49,209 nucleotides of DNA from a virus. Where the stretch lies: the IMG/VR virus record IMGVR_UViG_3300036835_000149, positions 1-49,209 of that record. One strand, given 5' to 3'. This document shows positions 32,374 through 40,468 of the stretch, piece after piece. The first letter of the stretch is position 1. Every line of letters starts with the position of its first letter. Made by a program: the position numbers and the translations under genes. A model generated the notes under the pieces. It was not told the DNA's origin. It worked only from the letters and a program-made list of their open reading frames with translations, and did not search any database.

Positions 32374-35122
32374 GAATCCTCCTGATCGTGAGCCGGTTCA
32401 GTGCGCCTGAGGTGTAGAGCTTGCCGAGGATCCCGGTGAGGGACTCGGGGCTGCCGTCGTACTCCTTGAATCCGGAGACGGACTGCTCTCCTGCTCGCTG
32501 GACCAGATCGTCCAGGTCAGCGAAGGGCTGGAGGTCCTCGAGTCGGTGCGCGGTGATGAAGCCGACCCCATCAATGCTCTGTAGGCCACGTCGTATCGCT
32601 CCCCGCGACCCGTCGACCGTGTAGGTCGCCCCAGAGGCGTTGATCTCAGGAGCCAGCACCCGAATCTCACGACGGCGCGTCGCACGGAGGTAGCGATTCT
32701 CCTTCTTGGCGTCCCCCTCACTGGCCACACCAAGCAGTGCAGTGTGGAACTCCAGTGGATGACGGGCTGCCAGGTACGCGACACGGTAGGCCGTGATCCC
32801 GTACACCGTGGCGTGAGCACGGTTGAATCCGTACTCCGCGAAACCGGCAATAGCGTCGTGGAGGTAACGCTGGTCCTCATCGGTCATGCCCTCGTCCCTG
32901 CATCGCCCGGTGATCCAGCGCTGGTAGGACTCGATGACCTCACCGGCGTCGCCGATGTCCTTGTTGGAGGCCTTCACCGCCTTCAGGAAGGTGGTCAGGT
33001 TCTCCGCATCCATGCCCAGACCACGGAGTAGGTCGATCACCTGCTCCTGGTACAGCATGATCCCGTTGGTGTCCTTGGTGACCTTCATGATCAGCGGGTG
33101 TCGCATCGGCAGCCCGGCCCGGTTGTGCTTCCTGGCGATGAACGCCCGGGTTGCGCCGGTGTTCATGGTGGCCGGCCGGAACAGCGCCATCGCCGCGATC
33201 ACGTCCCTGATCGTGGTCGGCTTCAGGTCCCGCAGCCCCCACATGGTGGCCCGGCCCTCGAGCTGGAAGATGCCGTCGGTCTGACCGGAGCGGATCAGCT
33301 GATAGGTGGGCGCATCGTGGTACTCGATGTCGGCTAGCCTGCTGGTGGGCAGTCCGAGCAATCGCATGGTGCGGTCGAGCACAGTCATCGTCTTGAGCCC
33401 GAGGGCGTCCAGCTTCACCAGACCGAGGGCCTCGATCTGGTTCTTCCCGTACTGGGTGACGAACCCACCACCATGGCTGCCACGTGCCATCCAGGCCATC
33501 GGCACCAGTGCCTCGAACTCGGCCTGGGTACTGGTCAGCACGACACCAGCGGCATTGGTGCCCATGCCCTTGTACAGGTGCCGGTCGGAGAGGGAGGCGA
33601 GCATGATCTTGTCGGCCTCGGGCACCTCTGCCCACGACGTGGCTCCCTCGTCCTTCTTCTGCGCCGCGGTGAAGTACCGCACCCGCAATGAGCCTCGCTG
33701 GGTCTCGCCGAACTCGTCCTCGGTGTCGTTCAGCGAGTATGTGGCCCATGACCCGATCTGGTGGGCTGTGAACCGTAGGTTCAGCATCTCCATCAGCTCA
33801 TCACGACGGTCATGGGCCACATCTAGATCGATGTCCGGGGGCTTGGTGCGGTCCTTGGACAGGAACCGCTCGAACCTCAGGTTCCACTTGATCGGGTCCA
33901 CATTGCTGATCCCCAGCAGCCAGCACACCAGCGAGCCGGCGGCGCTGCCGCGGGTCTGGAACATGATGTCCCGCTTGGTGAGCCAGTCGGTCACCTGGGC
34001 GACCAGCATCATGTACCCGGCCATCCCGGACGCCGCGATGACCTCCAACTCCTCTCTCAGCTGCTTGGCGTACCGAGGAGGCGCGCTCGCAGGCGCGAAT
34101 GTCCCCTCCAGGGCAGCCTGGCAGCGGGAGGCCATCGCGGCCTGAGGGTCGGCTACGACTTCGGGGACCGCGTACGAGTAAGAGTCAAGGACAGGGATCT
34201 CGAGTGTGTGTCGACCGAGGAGATCACCCAGTCCCTCCACTCCTCGCGCAAGCCGATGTTGACCGTGATGGTCCGCAATCCATTGGGCATCTGCCACATG
34301 GAACCCATCTCCGGGGAAAACAGCGTCGTCAGGGTCTGGTCCGAAAGCGACCAGGCGCTTGAGGCCGTCGTGGTCAGGTCGGTCTTCCTTCTCCAGGTAG
34401 TGCGCGTCCTGAGTGATGACCACTGGGAGCCCAGCCTGGTCCGCCAGTCCGACCAGCGCGTCGGCGAGTTCATCGTCGGTGGTCCCGTCGTCGTGGGTGA
34501 TGCAGTGATTCTGTACCTCGACGTAGACCGAGTCCGGGAACCACGACGAGAGCGTGTAGAGGAACTGCAGGGCTGGGGCTTCCCCACCACCAACCAGCAG
34601 GGTCTGGGCCAGATAGCCGTAGAAGCACCCTGTGCTGACTGCCAGCCCTGCAGTCCGTCCGTCCTCCGCCAACTGCGCCAGCATCTGGTAGTCCGCGAGC
34701 GGCTTCCAGTGGTGGTTGCGGTGCGTGCTGGTGGAGAGGTTGACCAGGTTCGTGTAGCCCTGGGTCGTGTACGCCACCACTCCCAGGTGGTACATGGTGG
34801 CCTTGACCTGCTTGTTCGCCCGGTCCGCCCGGTACTGGTCGGTGCTGGGCACGAAGTAGAGCTCGCTGCCCGGGAACGGGGCGATGCCGTGCTTGCGGCA
34901 GGCCTGGTACAACTCGACTGACGCGGCCATGTTGCCGTGATCGGTGATGGCCAAGGCCTGCTGTCCAAGAGCCGCGACCTTGGCCACCATCGCATCCACG
35001 TGCGTCAGTGCGTCGTTGTAGGAGTAGCGGCTGTGCGTGTGCAGTGACCACCAGCCGCTGGCCGCTGGCTCGATCCGCCATCTGGGCGCAGGAATAATCC
35101 GGAAACCACTACGAGCGGACAT
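32366..35122 (-). CDS. dnaE: DNA polymerase III alpha subunit (DnaE-type)
   Basis: A 918-aa replicative polymerase, shorter than the ~1160-residue bacterial form. The PHP domain starts with WWSLHTHSRYSYND (His28, His30) and ITDHGNM (59-65). The catalytic domain has RGSAAGSL (391-398), PDIDLD (429-434) with the two metal-binding Asp, and KLDALGLKTM with the third. The C-terminal ~150 residues include a helix-hairpin-helix-like region (GLQSIDGVGFITAHRL) but the OB and tau-binding parts appear reduced. ATG 35122 opens the gene; a strong hairpin stands between it and the ssDNA-binding protein gene. Confidence 0.92.
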   Translation of the reverse strand: MSARSGFRIIPAPRWRIEPAASGWWSLHTHSRYSYNDALTHVDAMVAKVAALGQQALAITDHGNMAASVELYQACRKHGIAPFPGSELYFVPSTDQYRADRANKQVKATMYHLGVVAYTTQGYTNLVNLSTSTHRNHHWKPLADYQMLAQLAEDGRTAGLAVSTGCFYGYLAQTLLVGGGEAPALQFLYTLSSWFPDSVYVEVQNHCITHDDGTTDDELADALVGLADQAGLPVVITQDAHYLEKEDRPDHDGLKRLVAFGPDPDDAVFPGDGFHVADAQWIADHHGQHRLARGVEGLGDLLGRHTLEIPVLDSYSYAVPEVVADPQAAMASRCQAALEGTFAPASAPPRYAKQLREELEVIAASGMAGYMMLVAQVTDWLTKRDIMFQTRGSAAGSLVCWLLGISNVDPIKWNLRFERFLSKDRTKPPDIDLDVAHDRRDELMEMLNLRFTAHQIGSWATYSLNDTEDEFGETQRGSLRVRYFTAAQKKDEGATSWAEVPEADKIMLASLSDRHLYKGMGTNAAGVVLTSTQAEFEALVPMAWMARGSHGGGFVTQYGKNQIEALGLVKLDALGLKTMTVLDRTMRLLGLPTSRLADIEYHDAPTYQLIRSGQTDGIFQLEGRATMWGLRDLKPTTIRDVIAAMALFRPATMNTGATRAFIARKHNRAGLPMRHPLIMKVTKDTNGIMLYQEQVIDLLRGLGMDAENLTTFLKAVKASNKDIGDAGEVIESYQRWITGRCRDEGMTDEDQRYLHDAIAGFAEYGFNRAHATVYGITAYRVAYLAARHPLEFHTALLGVASEGDAKKENRYLRATRRREIRVLAPEINASGATYTVDGSRGAIRRGLQSIDGVGFITAHRLEDLQPFADLDDLVQRAGEQSVSGFKEYDGSPESLTGILGKLYTSGALNRLTIRRIHA

Positions 35123-35158
35123 CGGCTCGTCTACCTTCTCCCTGGGGGAAGAAACAGA

Positions 35159-35197
35159 TGGGGCCCGGCCTTGGGGGGATTGGGGTTACGGGCCCCA
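35159..35197 (-). terminator. strong hairpin between ssDNA-binding protein and polymerase genes
   Basis: A perfect 9-bp stem TGGGGCCCG / CGGGCCCCA encloses a 21-nt loop with G6 and G4 runs on the plus strand. In the leftward transcript the loop is C-rich and no U-run follows, so it may attenuate or stabilise rather than end transcription. On the plus strand, four G-runs could also form a quadruplex. Confidence 0.5.
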
Positions 35198-35216
35198 CCT
35201 GCGCTCTCATGGTGGT

Positions 35217-35984
35217 CTAGCGCTGCAGATCCATCAACCAGTCGACGACCTGGTTCGTGGTGGTCAGGGTGCTCGGTGGGGTCTCACCCATCTGCTCCTT
35301 CACCACCATCACCAGGTGCTCGTAGTCCATGGCACGCAGGTCCGTCTCCTGGTAGACCTTCGGCTCAAAAGGGGGCTCCTCCGACTGCGCGGCCGGCGCG
35401 ATGGTCGCCCTGGGACGGAACACTTCCTCCTCGCGCTGCACCGAGCCGCCCTCACCCCACACGTCGTCCCAGGCCTGCTGCAGCAGCGCCTCGATGTCCT
35501 TCCACTCCTCCTTGTGCAGGTCGATGGCGACCGGGGTGCCACCCTCCACGTCGAAGTCCCAGCGGTCACCCGAGCCCTTGTACCTGCTCAGGGTGTAGTC
35601 GCGGTCGGTGATCGTGTCCCACCGCTTGATCCGGTTCTCGAGCTTGTCGGCCACCATCGGGCCGACCTTCCACACGTTGACGTACTCGACGCCGTTGAAC
35701 GAGGTGAGCGCGTTGAAGGCGATCTTGCGGCTGACCTTGGCGGTCCGCTCGTTGTCCGAGGAGCAGCCCTGGCACATCTCGATCGGGTCGGTGGCTGAGC
35801 GTGGGCACGGGTAGGAGACCTGCTTGCCCTGGTCGTAGTGCTCCCAGTAGTACTTCCACTCCGACTGCTCCTGGAGGATCCGCATGGTCACCGGGTCGTC
35901 CTTGAGGTAGCGGATGAAGTCTCCGCCTCCACCGCCCCGACTGGGCTCCTGATCCGCCTCGGTCTTGCTCTTCCCGAACGTCAT
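35217..35984 (-). CDS. single-stranded DNA-binding protein, T4 gp32-like (putative)
   Basis: A 255-aa protein. His49, Cys60, Cys71 and Cys74 give H-x10-C-x10-C-x2-C, close to the zinc motif of T4 gp32 (H-x12-C-x9-C-x2-C). Downstream, FNALTSFNGVEYVNVWKVGPMVADKLENRI and DRDYTLSRYKGSGDRWDFDVE fit an OB-fold core. The acidic, Asp/Glu/Leu-rich end (residues 200-255) may bind partner proteins. It would coat ssDNA at the replication fork. ATG 35984 overlaps the previous stop (ATGA); earlier codons belong to another gene. Confidence 0.72.
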   Translation of the reverse strand: MTFGKSKTEADQEPSRGGGGGDFIRYLKDDPVTMRILQEQSEWKYYWEHYDQGKQVSYPCPRSATDPIEMCQGCSSDNERTAKVSRKIAFNALTSFNGVEYVNVWKVGPMVADKLENRIKRWDTITDRDYTLSRYKGSGDRWDFDVEGGTPVAIDLHKEEWKDIEALLQQAWDDVWGEGGSVQREEEVFRPRATIAPAAQSEEPPFEPKVYQETDLRAMDYEHLVMVVKEQMGETPPSTLTTTNQVVDWLMDLQR

Positions 35985-36223
35985 GTCCTGCTCCTGTTCC
36001 TGATCAGCACTTCTACGGCCTCTTCGACGCTTCGATTGACGTGGCCCACGGCCCTGGTCCTGGCGTCCTGTGCGGTCTCTTCTGGGCGCACCTTGGTGGT
36101 GGCCTCGTACTTCACCCACGACTTGTCGCGACCGACGTTCACCTCGTGGGTGATGCCCACCAGGATCGTGTCGCCCTCGTACAGCTCGTAGGCTCCGGTT
36201 CCTTTCATGGCCAGATGTGTCAC
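35981..36223 (-). CDS. small protein of unknown function in the replication block
   Basis: An 80-aa beta-alpha protein (GAYELYEGDTILVGITHEVNVGRDKSWVKYEA, then a helix NRSVEEAVEVL). GTG 36223 has AGGAAG eight bases upstream and overlaps the previous stop (TAGTG); ATG 36208 would remove five residues. No family was recognised. Its coupling to the ssDNA-binding protein suggests a replication role. Confidence 0.6.
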   Translation of the reverse strand: MTHLAMKGTGAYELYEGDTILVGITHEVNVGRDKSWVKYEATTKVRPEETAQDARTRAVGHVNRSVEEAVEVLIRNRSRT

Positions 36224-36534
36224 TACCGCTTCTTCCTTCCTCTCCTCGTGGTGGGGCGCTCCCCGAAGTACTCGGCGAGCTCCTCCACGTCCTCCGGCGT
36301 GTACACCCAGACGATCAGCTCGCCGTTCTTGGCGGCCTTGCTGGGTGCCTTGAACCGCGGCTTGCCGTTGGCGTCCTTGGCCCGGCCCAGTCGCCGGATG
36401 GTCTCGATGTTCACGCCGAACTTCTCCGCCACCTGGCGTGCGGTGAACAGCCCCTCGGGGATCTGCTCGATCATCCGGGTGGCGGGAGCCTTCTTCGGCC
36501 GGCGCTTGACCTCGCCGGCGTCGACGATCTTCAC
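36223..36534 (-). CDS. helix-turn-helix (excisionase/MerR-like) DNA-binding protein
   Basis: A 103-aa basic protein. GTG 36534 overlaps the upstream stop (GTGA). Residues 29-48 (LFTARQVAEKFGVNIETIRR) are a winged helix-turn-helix start of the MerR/excisionase type, followed by a wing (FKAPSKAAKNGELIVWVYTPED) and a basic end (RRGRKKR). It could be a regulator or architectural protein of the replication block. Confidence 0.74.
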   Translation of the reverse strand: MKIVDAGEVKRRPKKAPATRMIEQIPEGLFTARQVAEKFGVNIETIRRLGRAKDANGKPRFKAPSKAAKNGELIVWVYTPEDVEELAEYFGERPTTRRGRKKR

Positions 36535-36908
36535 TCGGTCTCCTTCTCGGTGTAGGACAGGAACGGCTTCTTCGGGACCTGGCTGACGTAGCGGGACACC
36601 GTGATCGGGTCCACCTCGCCGTTGTCCATGGCCAGCTCCATCGCCTTCCGGTCCAGCACCCGCTTGGTGTACCGGTCGAAGACCTTGGCGGTCAGGGCCT
36701 TGCGCAGCCCCGGCTCGTCGATGTGCGTGGTGTGCTGCTGGACGAAGGTGAGCTTGTGCACGAAGCCGTCCTCGTTCCACCGGAAGTACTTCCGCTGCTC
36801 AGCCTCCATCTGCTTGATCAGCCGGTCCCGCAGCACCTCGAAGTCCGCCTGGGCGTTCTCCATGCGGATCTTGGCCTGCAGGTACTCGACCACCAGGGGG
36901 TCGTCCAT
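36531..36908 (-). CDS. coiled-coil protein of unknown function
   Basis: A 125-aa protein. AAGGAG lies five bases before ATG 36908, which is therefore preferred to GTG 36911. Residues 8-40 are a charged amphipathic helix (EYLQAKIRMENAQADFEVLRDRLIKQME), and the second half is mixed. No family was recognised. It is coupled to its neighbours by TGATG and GTGA overlaps. Confidence 0.62.
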   Translation of the reverse strand: MDDPLVVEYLQAKIRMENAQADFEVLRDRLIKQMEAEQRKYFRWNEDGFVHKLTFVQQHTTHIDEPGLRKALTAKVFDRYTKRVLDRKAMELAMDNGEVDPITVSRYVSQVPKKPFLSYTEKETE

Positions 36909-37276
36909 CACTTCTCCTTACATGTACAGGTCGCGCAGTGCACTTCCCTGACGATGACCATCCCGGGTCCGAGGTAGCCCTTGTGCCGGTAGCCCGGCCA
37001 GGTCTTCCGGTCGCCGACGAACTCGGGCAGCACCGCGACATGGTGGTTGTCACGACGCTCGGCCAGGTACTCGACGCGGGGTGGCCGCTCCTGCTGCAGC
37101 ACGGTGAAGCACCCGCCCCAGCCGTTCACCGCAGACTCATCACCCGGGTTCATGATCTTCGCGAACTCGCGTGCAGTCAGCCCCTCGAACCGCGCGTCCC
37201 GCAGTGCGGCCAGCACCTTCAGCTGCTTGGCCGTCGGGTTCTTGTGGCCCGACGGGTACTCGTGGTCCTGAGGCAT
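36908..37276 (-). CDS. winged-helix protein with C-terminal cysteines
   Basis: A 122-aa protein. Residues 15-62 (AKQLKVLAALRDARFEGLTAREFAKIMNP) look like a winged helix-turn-helix, and the last residues (CATCTCKEK) offer three cysteines that may bind metal or join a partner. It is translated from ATG 37276 just after the primase. Probably DNA-binding; function is otherwise unknown. Confidence 0.6.
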   Translation of the reverse strand: MPQDHEYPSGHKNPTAKQLKVLAALRDARFEGLTAREFAKIMNPGDESAVNGWGGCFTVLQQERPPRVEYLAERRDNHHVAVLPEFVGDRKTWPGYRHKGYLGPGMVIVREVHCATCTCKEK

Positions 37277-37280
37277 GGCT

Positions 37281-38108
37281 TCACCCTATACATGCAAGGC
37301 CGGCTGATACCAGCCCATCTACTACTTTCCTGCGGCGTGTCTCTCCGATCTCGTCGATGTCTCCACCCCAGGCCTTGGGCCAGGTGAGCCGCCCCACCCG
37401 CCGGTGCCTGAAGGCCCGTCGCGTGTCCAGGAACGCCTGCCAGCCGGCGTTGTCGGCGTCGTAGGCGGTGTAGACCCACTCCGGGTCGACCTTGTCCACC
37501 AGTCTCACCTGGTCCACCGACAGTCGAGAGCCGTAGATGGCGAAGGCGTCCACGCCCACGTTCCACAGCGCAATGGCGTCCAGCGCACCCTCGACGAGGA
37601 CTACCGCACGCCGCTGGTCGGTGCTGTAGTTGAACAGCAGCCGACCCACGTCGATACCTGCCGGGTAGCGGTACTTCGGTCCCCCACTGTTCAGCGACCG
37701 GCGTACCACCCCAAGCACCTGGCCGGCGGGGTCGCGCAGCGGGTAGGTGACGGCCTCGGCTTCTGGGTCCGAACCGAGTCGGAACCGCCGGGCCGCCACC
37801 TCACCCACCCGTCGCAGCCAGTAGGGGTGCACCGGGCCGGCGTCGTACTGGGCCAGCCAGGACTCCGGATAGACCGTGCCCTCGGCCAGCTTGCGGTCCA
37901 CCCACAGCCGCATCTGGTGGTAGTCAGGCTCGGCCAGCAGCGCCTCACCATCGAGCCCACCGTGCGCGTGGCAGGTGTAGCAGTACCAGACCTTCTTGAT
38001 GATGTTGACCGAGGCGCTGGGCCGGGAGTCCCCATGCTCCGGGCACAGGAACGGACGCTCGACCCCGTGCCCGAACCTGATCGCCTCGGCCAGGGTCAGG
38101 GCCCTCAC
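37281..38108 (-). CDS. DNA primase (CHC2 zinc finger + TOPRIM)
   Basis: A 275-aa primase without a fused helicase. The zinc finger is Cys22, His25 (LCPEHG) and Cys43, Cys46 (WYCYTCH). The TOPRIM domain has Glu173 (VVLVEGALDAIAL), and Asp217 and Asp219 (YDADNAG). It would lay RNA primers for the DnaE-type polymerase. GTG 38108 is chosen because it overlaps the stop of a 41-codon gene (GTGA). An upstream GTG at 38159 would run through that gene in another frame. Confidence 0.88.
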   Translation of the reverse strand: MRALTLAEAIRFGHGVERPFLCPEHGDSRPSASVNIIKKVWYCYTCHAHGGLDGEALLAEPDYHQMRLWVDRKLAEGTVYPESWLAQYDAGPVHPYWLRRVGEVAARRFRLGSDPEAEAVTYPLRDPAGQVLGVVRRSLNSGGPKYRYPAGIDVGRLLFNYSTDQRRAVVLVEGALDAIALWNVGVDAFAIYGSRLSVDQVRLVDKVDPEWVYTAYDADNAGWQAFLDTRRAFRHRRVGRLTWPKAWGGDIDEIGETRRRKVVDGLVSAGLACIG

Positions 38109-38230
38109 AGAGGCCTGCGCCAGTAGTGGTGCTCGCCGTCGCAGTTCTCCTGCACGCACACCCAGGTGTAGTGCTCGCTGGCGGTGATGTGGGCGGTGGG
38201 CTGTTCTACCTCGTGCAGCACTGCAGTCAT
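38105..38230 (-). CDS. 41-aa Cys/His microprotein between helicase and primase
   Basis: ATG 38230 overlaps the helicase stop (ATGA), and its TGA at 38107-38105 overlaps the primase GTG (GTGA), so a ribosome could pass helicase to microprotein to primase. The peptide ends YTWVCVQENCDGEHHYWRRPL: two Cys and two His suggest a mini zinc finger. It may bridge the primase and helicase or serve only as a coupling link. Confidence 0.66.
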   Translation of the reverse strand: MTAVLHEVEQPTAHITASEHYTWVCVQENCDGEHHYWRRPL

Positions 38231-39525
38231 AGCTCGTCCTTACTCTTGATCACCCTCAGCTTTGGAGGGGTCGCCGGTGCATCCGCCAGGGCCTCGGCGT
38301 TGATCACCAGGTCCTCGACGTGGTCGGCCGAGACCTCGGTGTAGGTGCCGCGGTCCGGGTCGAAGGTGGTGAAGAACCGCACGCCGCTGACCCCGTGCCG
38401 GTTCTTCTCCAACGAGAAGTCAGTGGCCACGTCGTGCGGCTTGGCGCGCAGGGTCAGCACCACGTCGCCGTCCTGTCCGAGCGCGTCGGACTGGGCCAGG
38501 TTCTTCACCTTGGGCGGGCCGCTGCCGGTCTCGCCGTCTCGGTTGATCTGGGCCGCGCAGAGCAGCCGTGCGCCCTTGTTGGCCAGCACGATCTCCTTCA
38601 GCGAGTTGGAGATCTTGGCCATCTCCCGCCAGTCGTCGATGGCCCTCCCACCGCCGTCGGAGCGCATCAGCCCGATGTAGTCGATGGTGGTCAGGTCGTA
38701 CTCGCCACAGCGCGCCGCTACCACGCTGGGGGAGACCGGACCGTCCGCCGGCGTGAGCACGTCCAGGAAGCCGCCACAGGCCTCCAGGCGCTCCTTCAGC
38801 TCCCCGATGAACTTCCGGTACACCGCCTCGTCCACACGGCGGTCACGCAGCGCGCTGAGGGTGATCCCGCTGTAGCCCAGCAGGGTGGCCAGAGATGCGT
38901 GGAACCGGGCCCTGACCTCCTCCTCGGACATCTCGAGGGAGTAGAACAGAACCCGGTTCCCATCCAGTACGGCGCGCTTGCTGAATGATGCGAGGTGAGC
39001 GCTCTTACCCTGCCCCGGCCGAGCCGCCACGTACCACAGGTTTCCTGCCCGGATCCCGCCGGTGTACCGCTGCAGCGTGGGGTAGGGGAGCTCGATCGCG
39101 TAGCCACGATCGGTCAGGTCCAGATGGTTGACATCGGTGAGCAGGTTCTTCGGCCTGCTCAACGCCCGCTTCGGCGAGGCATCCATCAGCCGCTGGTAGG
39201 CACCCTGGGCATCACCGAGGTGGAGGTGGTCGGTGGCCTCGCTGATCGCCTCGGTGATCCGCCTGCGGTTGGCGCTATCGTGCACCGCCTCGCAGGCCGC
39301 CTGGACCTGGGTGTGCTCGATCAGTGGGAAGTCGGGGAACTTGACCTTGACGATGGCCGGCGACGGCTGGTCGTCGTAGGTCGAGACGTAGTTGGTGATC
39401 CAGTTGTACTGGTCCTTGTAGGCCAGGAAGTCGGCGGCTGAGATCCCGTACTGGGTCTCCTCACCGACCGAGCCGGTGCTGACCAGGGCAGAGATCAACA
39501 GGGCTTCGGGGGATGGCGCTGGCAC
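38227..39525 (-). CDS. replicative DNA helicase, DnaB-like
   Basis: A 432-aa RecA-fold helicase. Walker A is ARPGQGKS (168-175), followed by FYSLEMSEEEVRAR (H1a), the Walker B region LTTIDYIGLM (near 268-277) and AQINRDGE (H3). The arginine-finger region is near DVVLTLR and KNRHGVSG. The N-terminal ~110 residues form the usual helical collar. GTG 39525 has AAGGAG seven bases upstream. It unwinds DNA with the primase encoded next. Confidence 0.9.
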   Translation of the reverse strand: MPAPSPEALLISALVSTGSVGEETQYGISAADFLAYKDQYNWITNYVSTYDDQPSPAIVKVKFPDFPLIEHTQVQAACEAVHDSANRRRITEAISEATDHLHLGDAQGAYQRLMDASPKRALSRPKNLLTDVNHLDLTDRGYAIELPYPTLQRYTGGIRAGNLWYVAARPGQGKSAHLASFSKRAVLDGNRVLFYSLEMSEEEVRARFHASLATLLGYSGITLSALRDRRVDEAVYRKFIGELKERLEACGGFLDVLTPADGPVSPSVVAARCGEYDLTTIDYIGLMRSDGGGRAIDDWREMAKISNSLKEIVLANKGARLLCAAQINRDGETGSGPPKVKNLAQSDALGQDGDVVLTLRAKPHDVATDFSLEKNRHGVSGVRFFTTFDPDRGTYTEVSADHVEDLVINAEALADAPATPPKLRVIKSKDEL

Positions 39526-39601
39526 GGCATGGCTCCTTGGTGTGCTCGTCCTTCACACTACATACAGCCAACCACATACAAGCGCACGCACTACAGACGT
39601 G

Positions 39602-39991
39602 TCAACCGATCCGAGTCCGGTAGAAGGGCATCTGGTTGGTGTCCGGCCACACCCAGAAGTACCGGCCACCGCGGTCCACGATCAGCACTCCGCCGTTGTG
39701 CCCGCAGGCGTACTTGCTGTTGCACTTGGCGCAGTAGGTCTTGCTGATCCTCACGCGCGGAGCGTCCGGGTAGCAGGTGTGGCACGGGCGGTAGCCGATC
39801 TCGTTCAGGTCCACGGCCATCAGCTCATGATCCGGGCCTCGAGCGGGCGACTTCCGCAGTTGCCGGCAGTCTGGGCTGCGGTGGAACCGGTTCCTGTGCT
39901 TCGGCGATTCCCGCACCCAGACCGTGGGCATCTTCCGGACCGTACACCTGTTCGGGGCGGTCCGGAACCCGTCTACATGGGTCATCTTCAT
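39602..39991 (-). CDS. cysteine-rich zinc-binding protein
   Basis: A 129-aa protein with two metal modules: FHRSPDCRQL plus YRPCHTCYP (His37, Cys42, Cys70, Cys73), the layout of Ada-like metal-binding modules in phage proteins, and YCAKCNSKYACGH (Cys87, Cys90, Cys96, His98). ATG 39991 overlaps the upstream stop (ATGA). A longer reading to 40117 would run through the small membrane gene. Probably nucleic-acid-binding. Confidence 0.7.
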   Translation of the reverse strand: MKMTHVDGFRTAPNRCTVRKMPTVWVRESPKHRNRFHRSPDCRQLRKSPARGPDHELMAVDLNEIGYRPCHTCYPDAPRVRISKTYCAKCNSKYACGHNGGVLIVDRGGRYFWVWPDTNQMPFYRTRIG

Positions 39992-40092
39992 CCCGGGCTG
40001 GCCTTGTCGATCACGGTGCTCAGGAACACCAACAAGGTGGCGCAGAACAGCACCAGGAACCCCGCCAGGACACACACGCACAGGACGAACAT
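39988..40092 (-). CDS. 34-aa single-TM microprotein
   Basis: ATG 40092 has AGAGG five bases upstream. The peptide is one long helix (MFVLCVCVLAGFLVLFCATLLVFL) with four cysteine residues and the tail STVIDKASPG. Its stop overlaps the next gene (ATGA). It is the first gene of the leftward replication operon. A longer in-frame ORF to 40200 would cross the attenuator hairpin and lacks a ribosome binding site. Confidence 0.55.
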   Translation of the reverse strand: MFVLCVCVLAGFLVLFCATLLVFLSTVIDKASPG

Positions 40093-40145
40093 CGCAGCCT
40101 CTGCTAGCCGCTTCCACACGAGGAGAACCCCATCACAAAGAAGAA

Positions 40146-40168
40146 GGCCCCGGGAACGATCCGGGGCC
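40146..40168 (-). terminator. leader terminator/attenuator ahead of the leftward replication operon
   Basis: An 8-bp GC-only stem (GGCCCCGG / CCGGGGCC, 7-nt loop). The leftward transcript continues with TTCTTCTTT directly after it, giving a rho-independent layout 54 nt before the first start codon (ATG 40092). It could attenuate expression of the whole replication block or end an unseen upstream transcript. Confidence 0.6.
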
Positions 40169-40204
40169 CTCGCGCTTGACCAGGTTGCCCTGAGGGTCAT
40201 AGCG

Positions 40205-40224
40205 TCACGTATGCCAGTACGTGA
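40205..40224. promoter_or_regulatory. TACGT-centred inverted repeat (operator candidate)
   Basis: TCACGTA and TACGTGA are separated by TGCCAG. It lies in the control gap of the leftward replication operon and shares the TACGT core with the palindrome at 29656-29671. The rightward strand also has TTGACC (40176-40181) 18 bases before TAGCGT (40200-40205), a weak promoter resemblance that would overlap this repeat. Confidence 0.45.
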
Positions 40225-40442
40225 TGTGACAACTGTAGACCACTAAAGACCATCAGAGTCCACAGTTTCCTTCGCGTACCGGTCCTAACTGGATCGAGGA
40301 CGCGCAACCCCGCGGCGGGGTGAAGCCGAGATGTGAACCGGCAGTCGACCGGTGGGGCCGTCAGAGGGGCAGCTCTGGGGTGCCTTCACGAAGCACAGGG
40401 TGCCCCTCGCGGGGGATATAGGGGGCCATGTACAGCGCGAAG
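40225..40442. other. non-coding gap without recognised gene
   Basis: No credible gene was seen on either strand between the leftward replication operon and the collagen-like gene. The stretch contains a CCCCGC/GCGGGG inverted repeat near 40308-40320 and scattered G-rich runs but no clear promoter. It separates two leftward units and may hold the early promoter region. Confidence 0.4.
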
Positions 40443-40463
40443 CTCCTCGGCTCCGGAGGAGCC
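40443..40463 (-). terminator. hairpin after the collagen-like gene
   Basis: GCTCCTC / GAGGAGC form a 7-bp stem with loop GGCTCCG just downstream of the leftward stop at 40469. There is no U-run, so termination is likely but not certain. Confidence 0.45.
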
Positions 40464-40468
40464 CTTAG

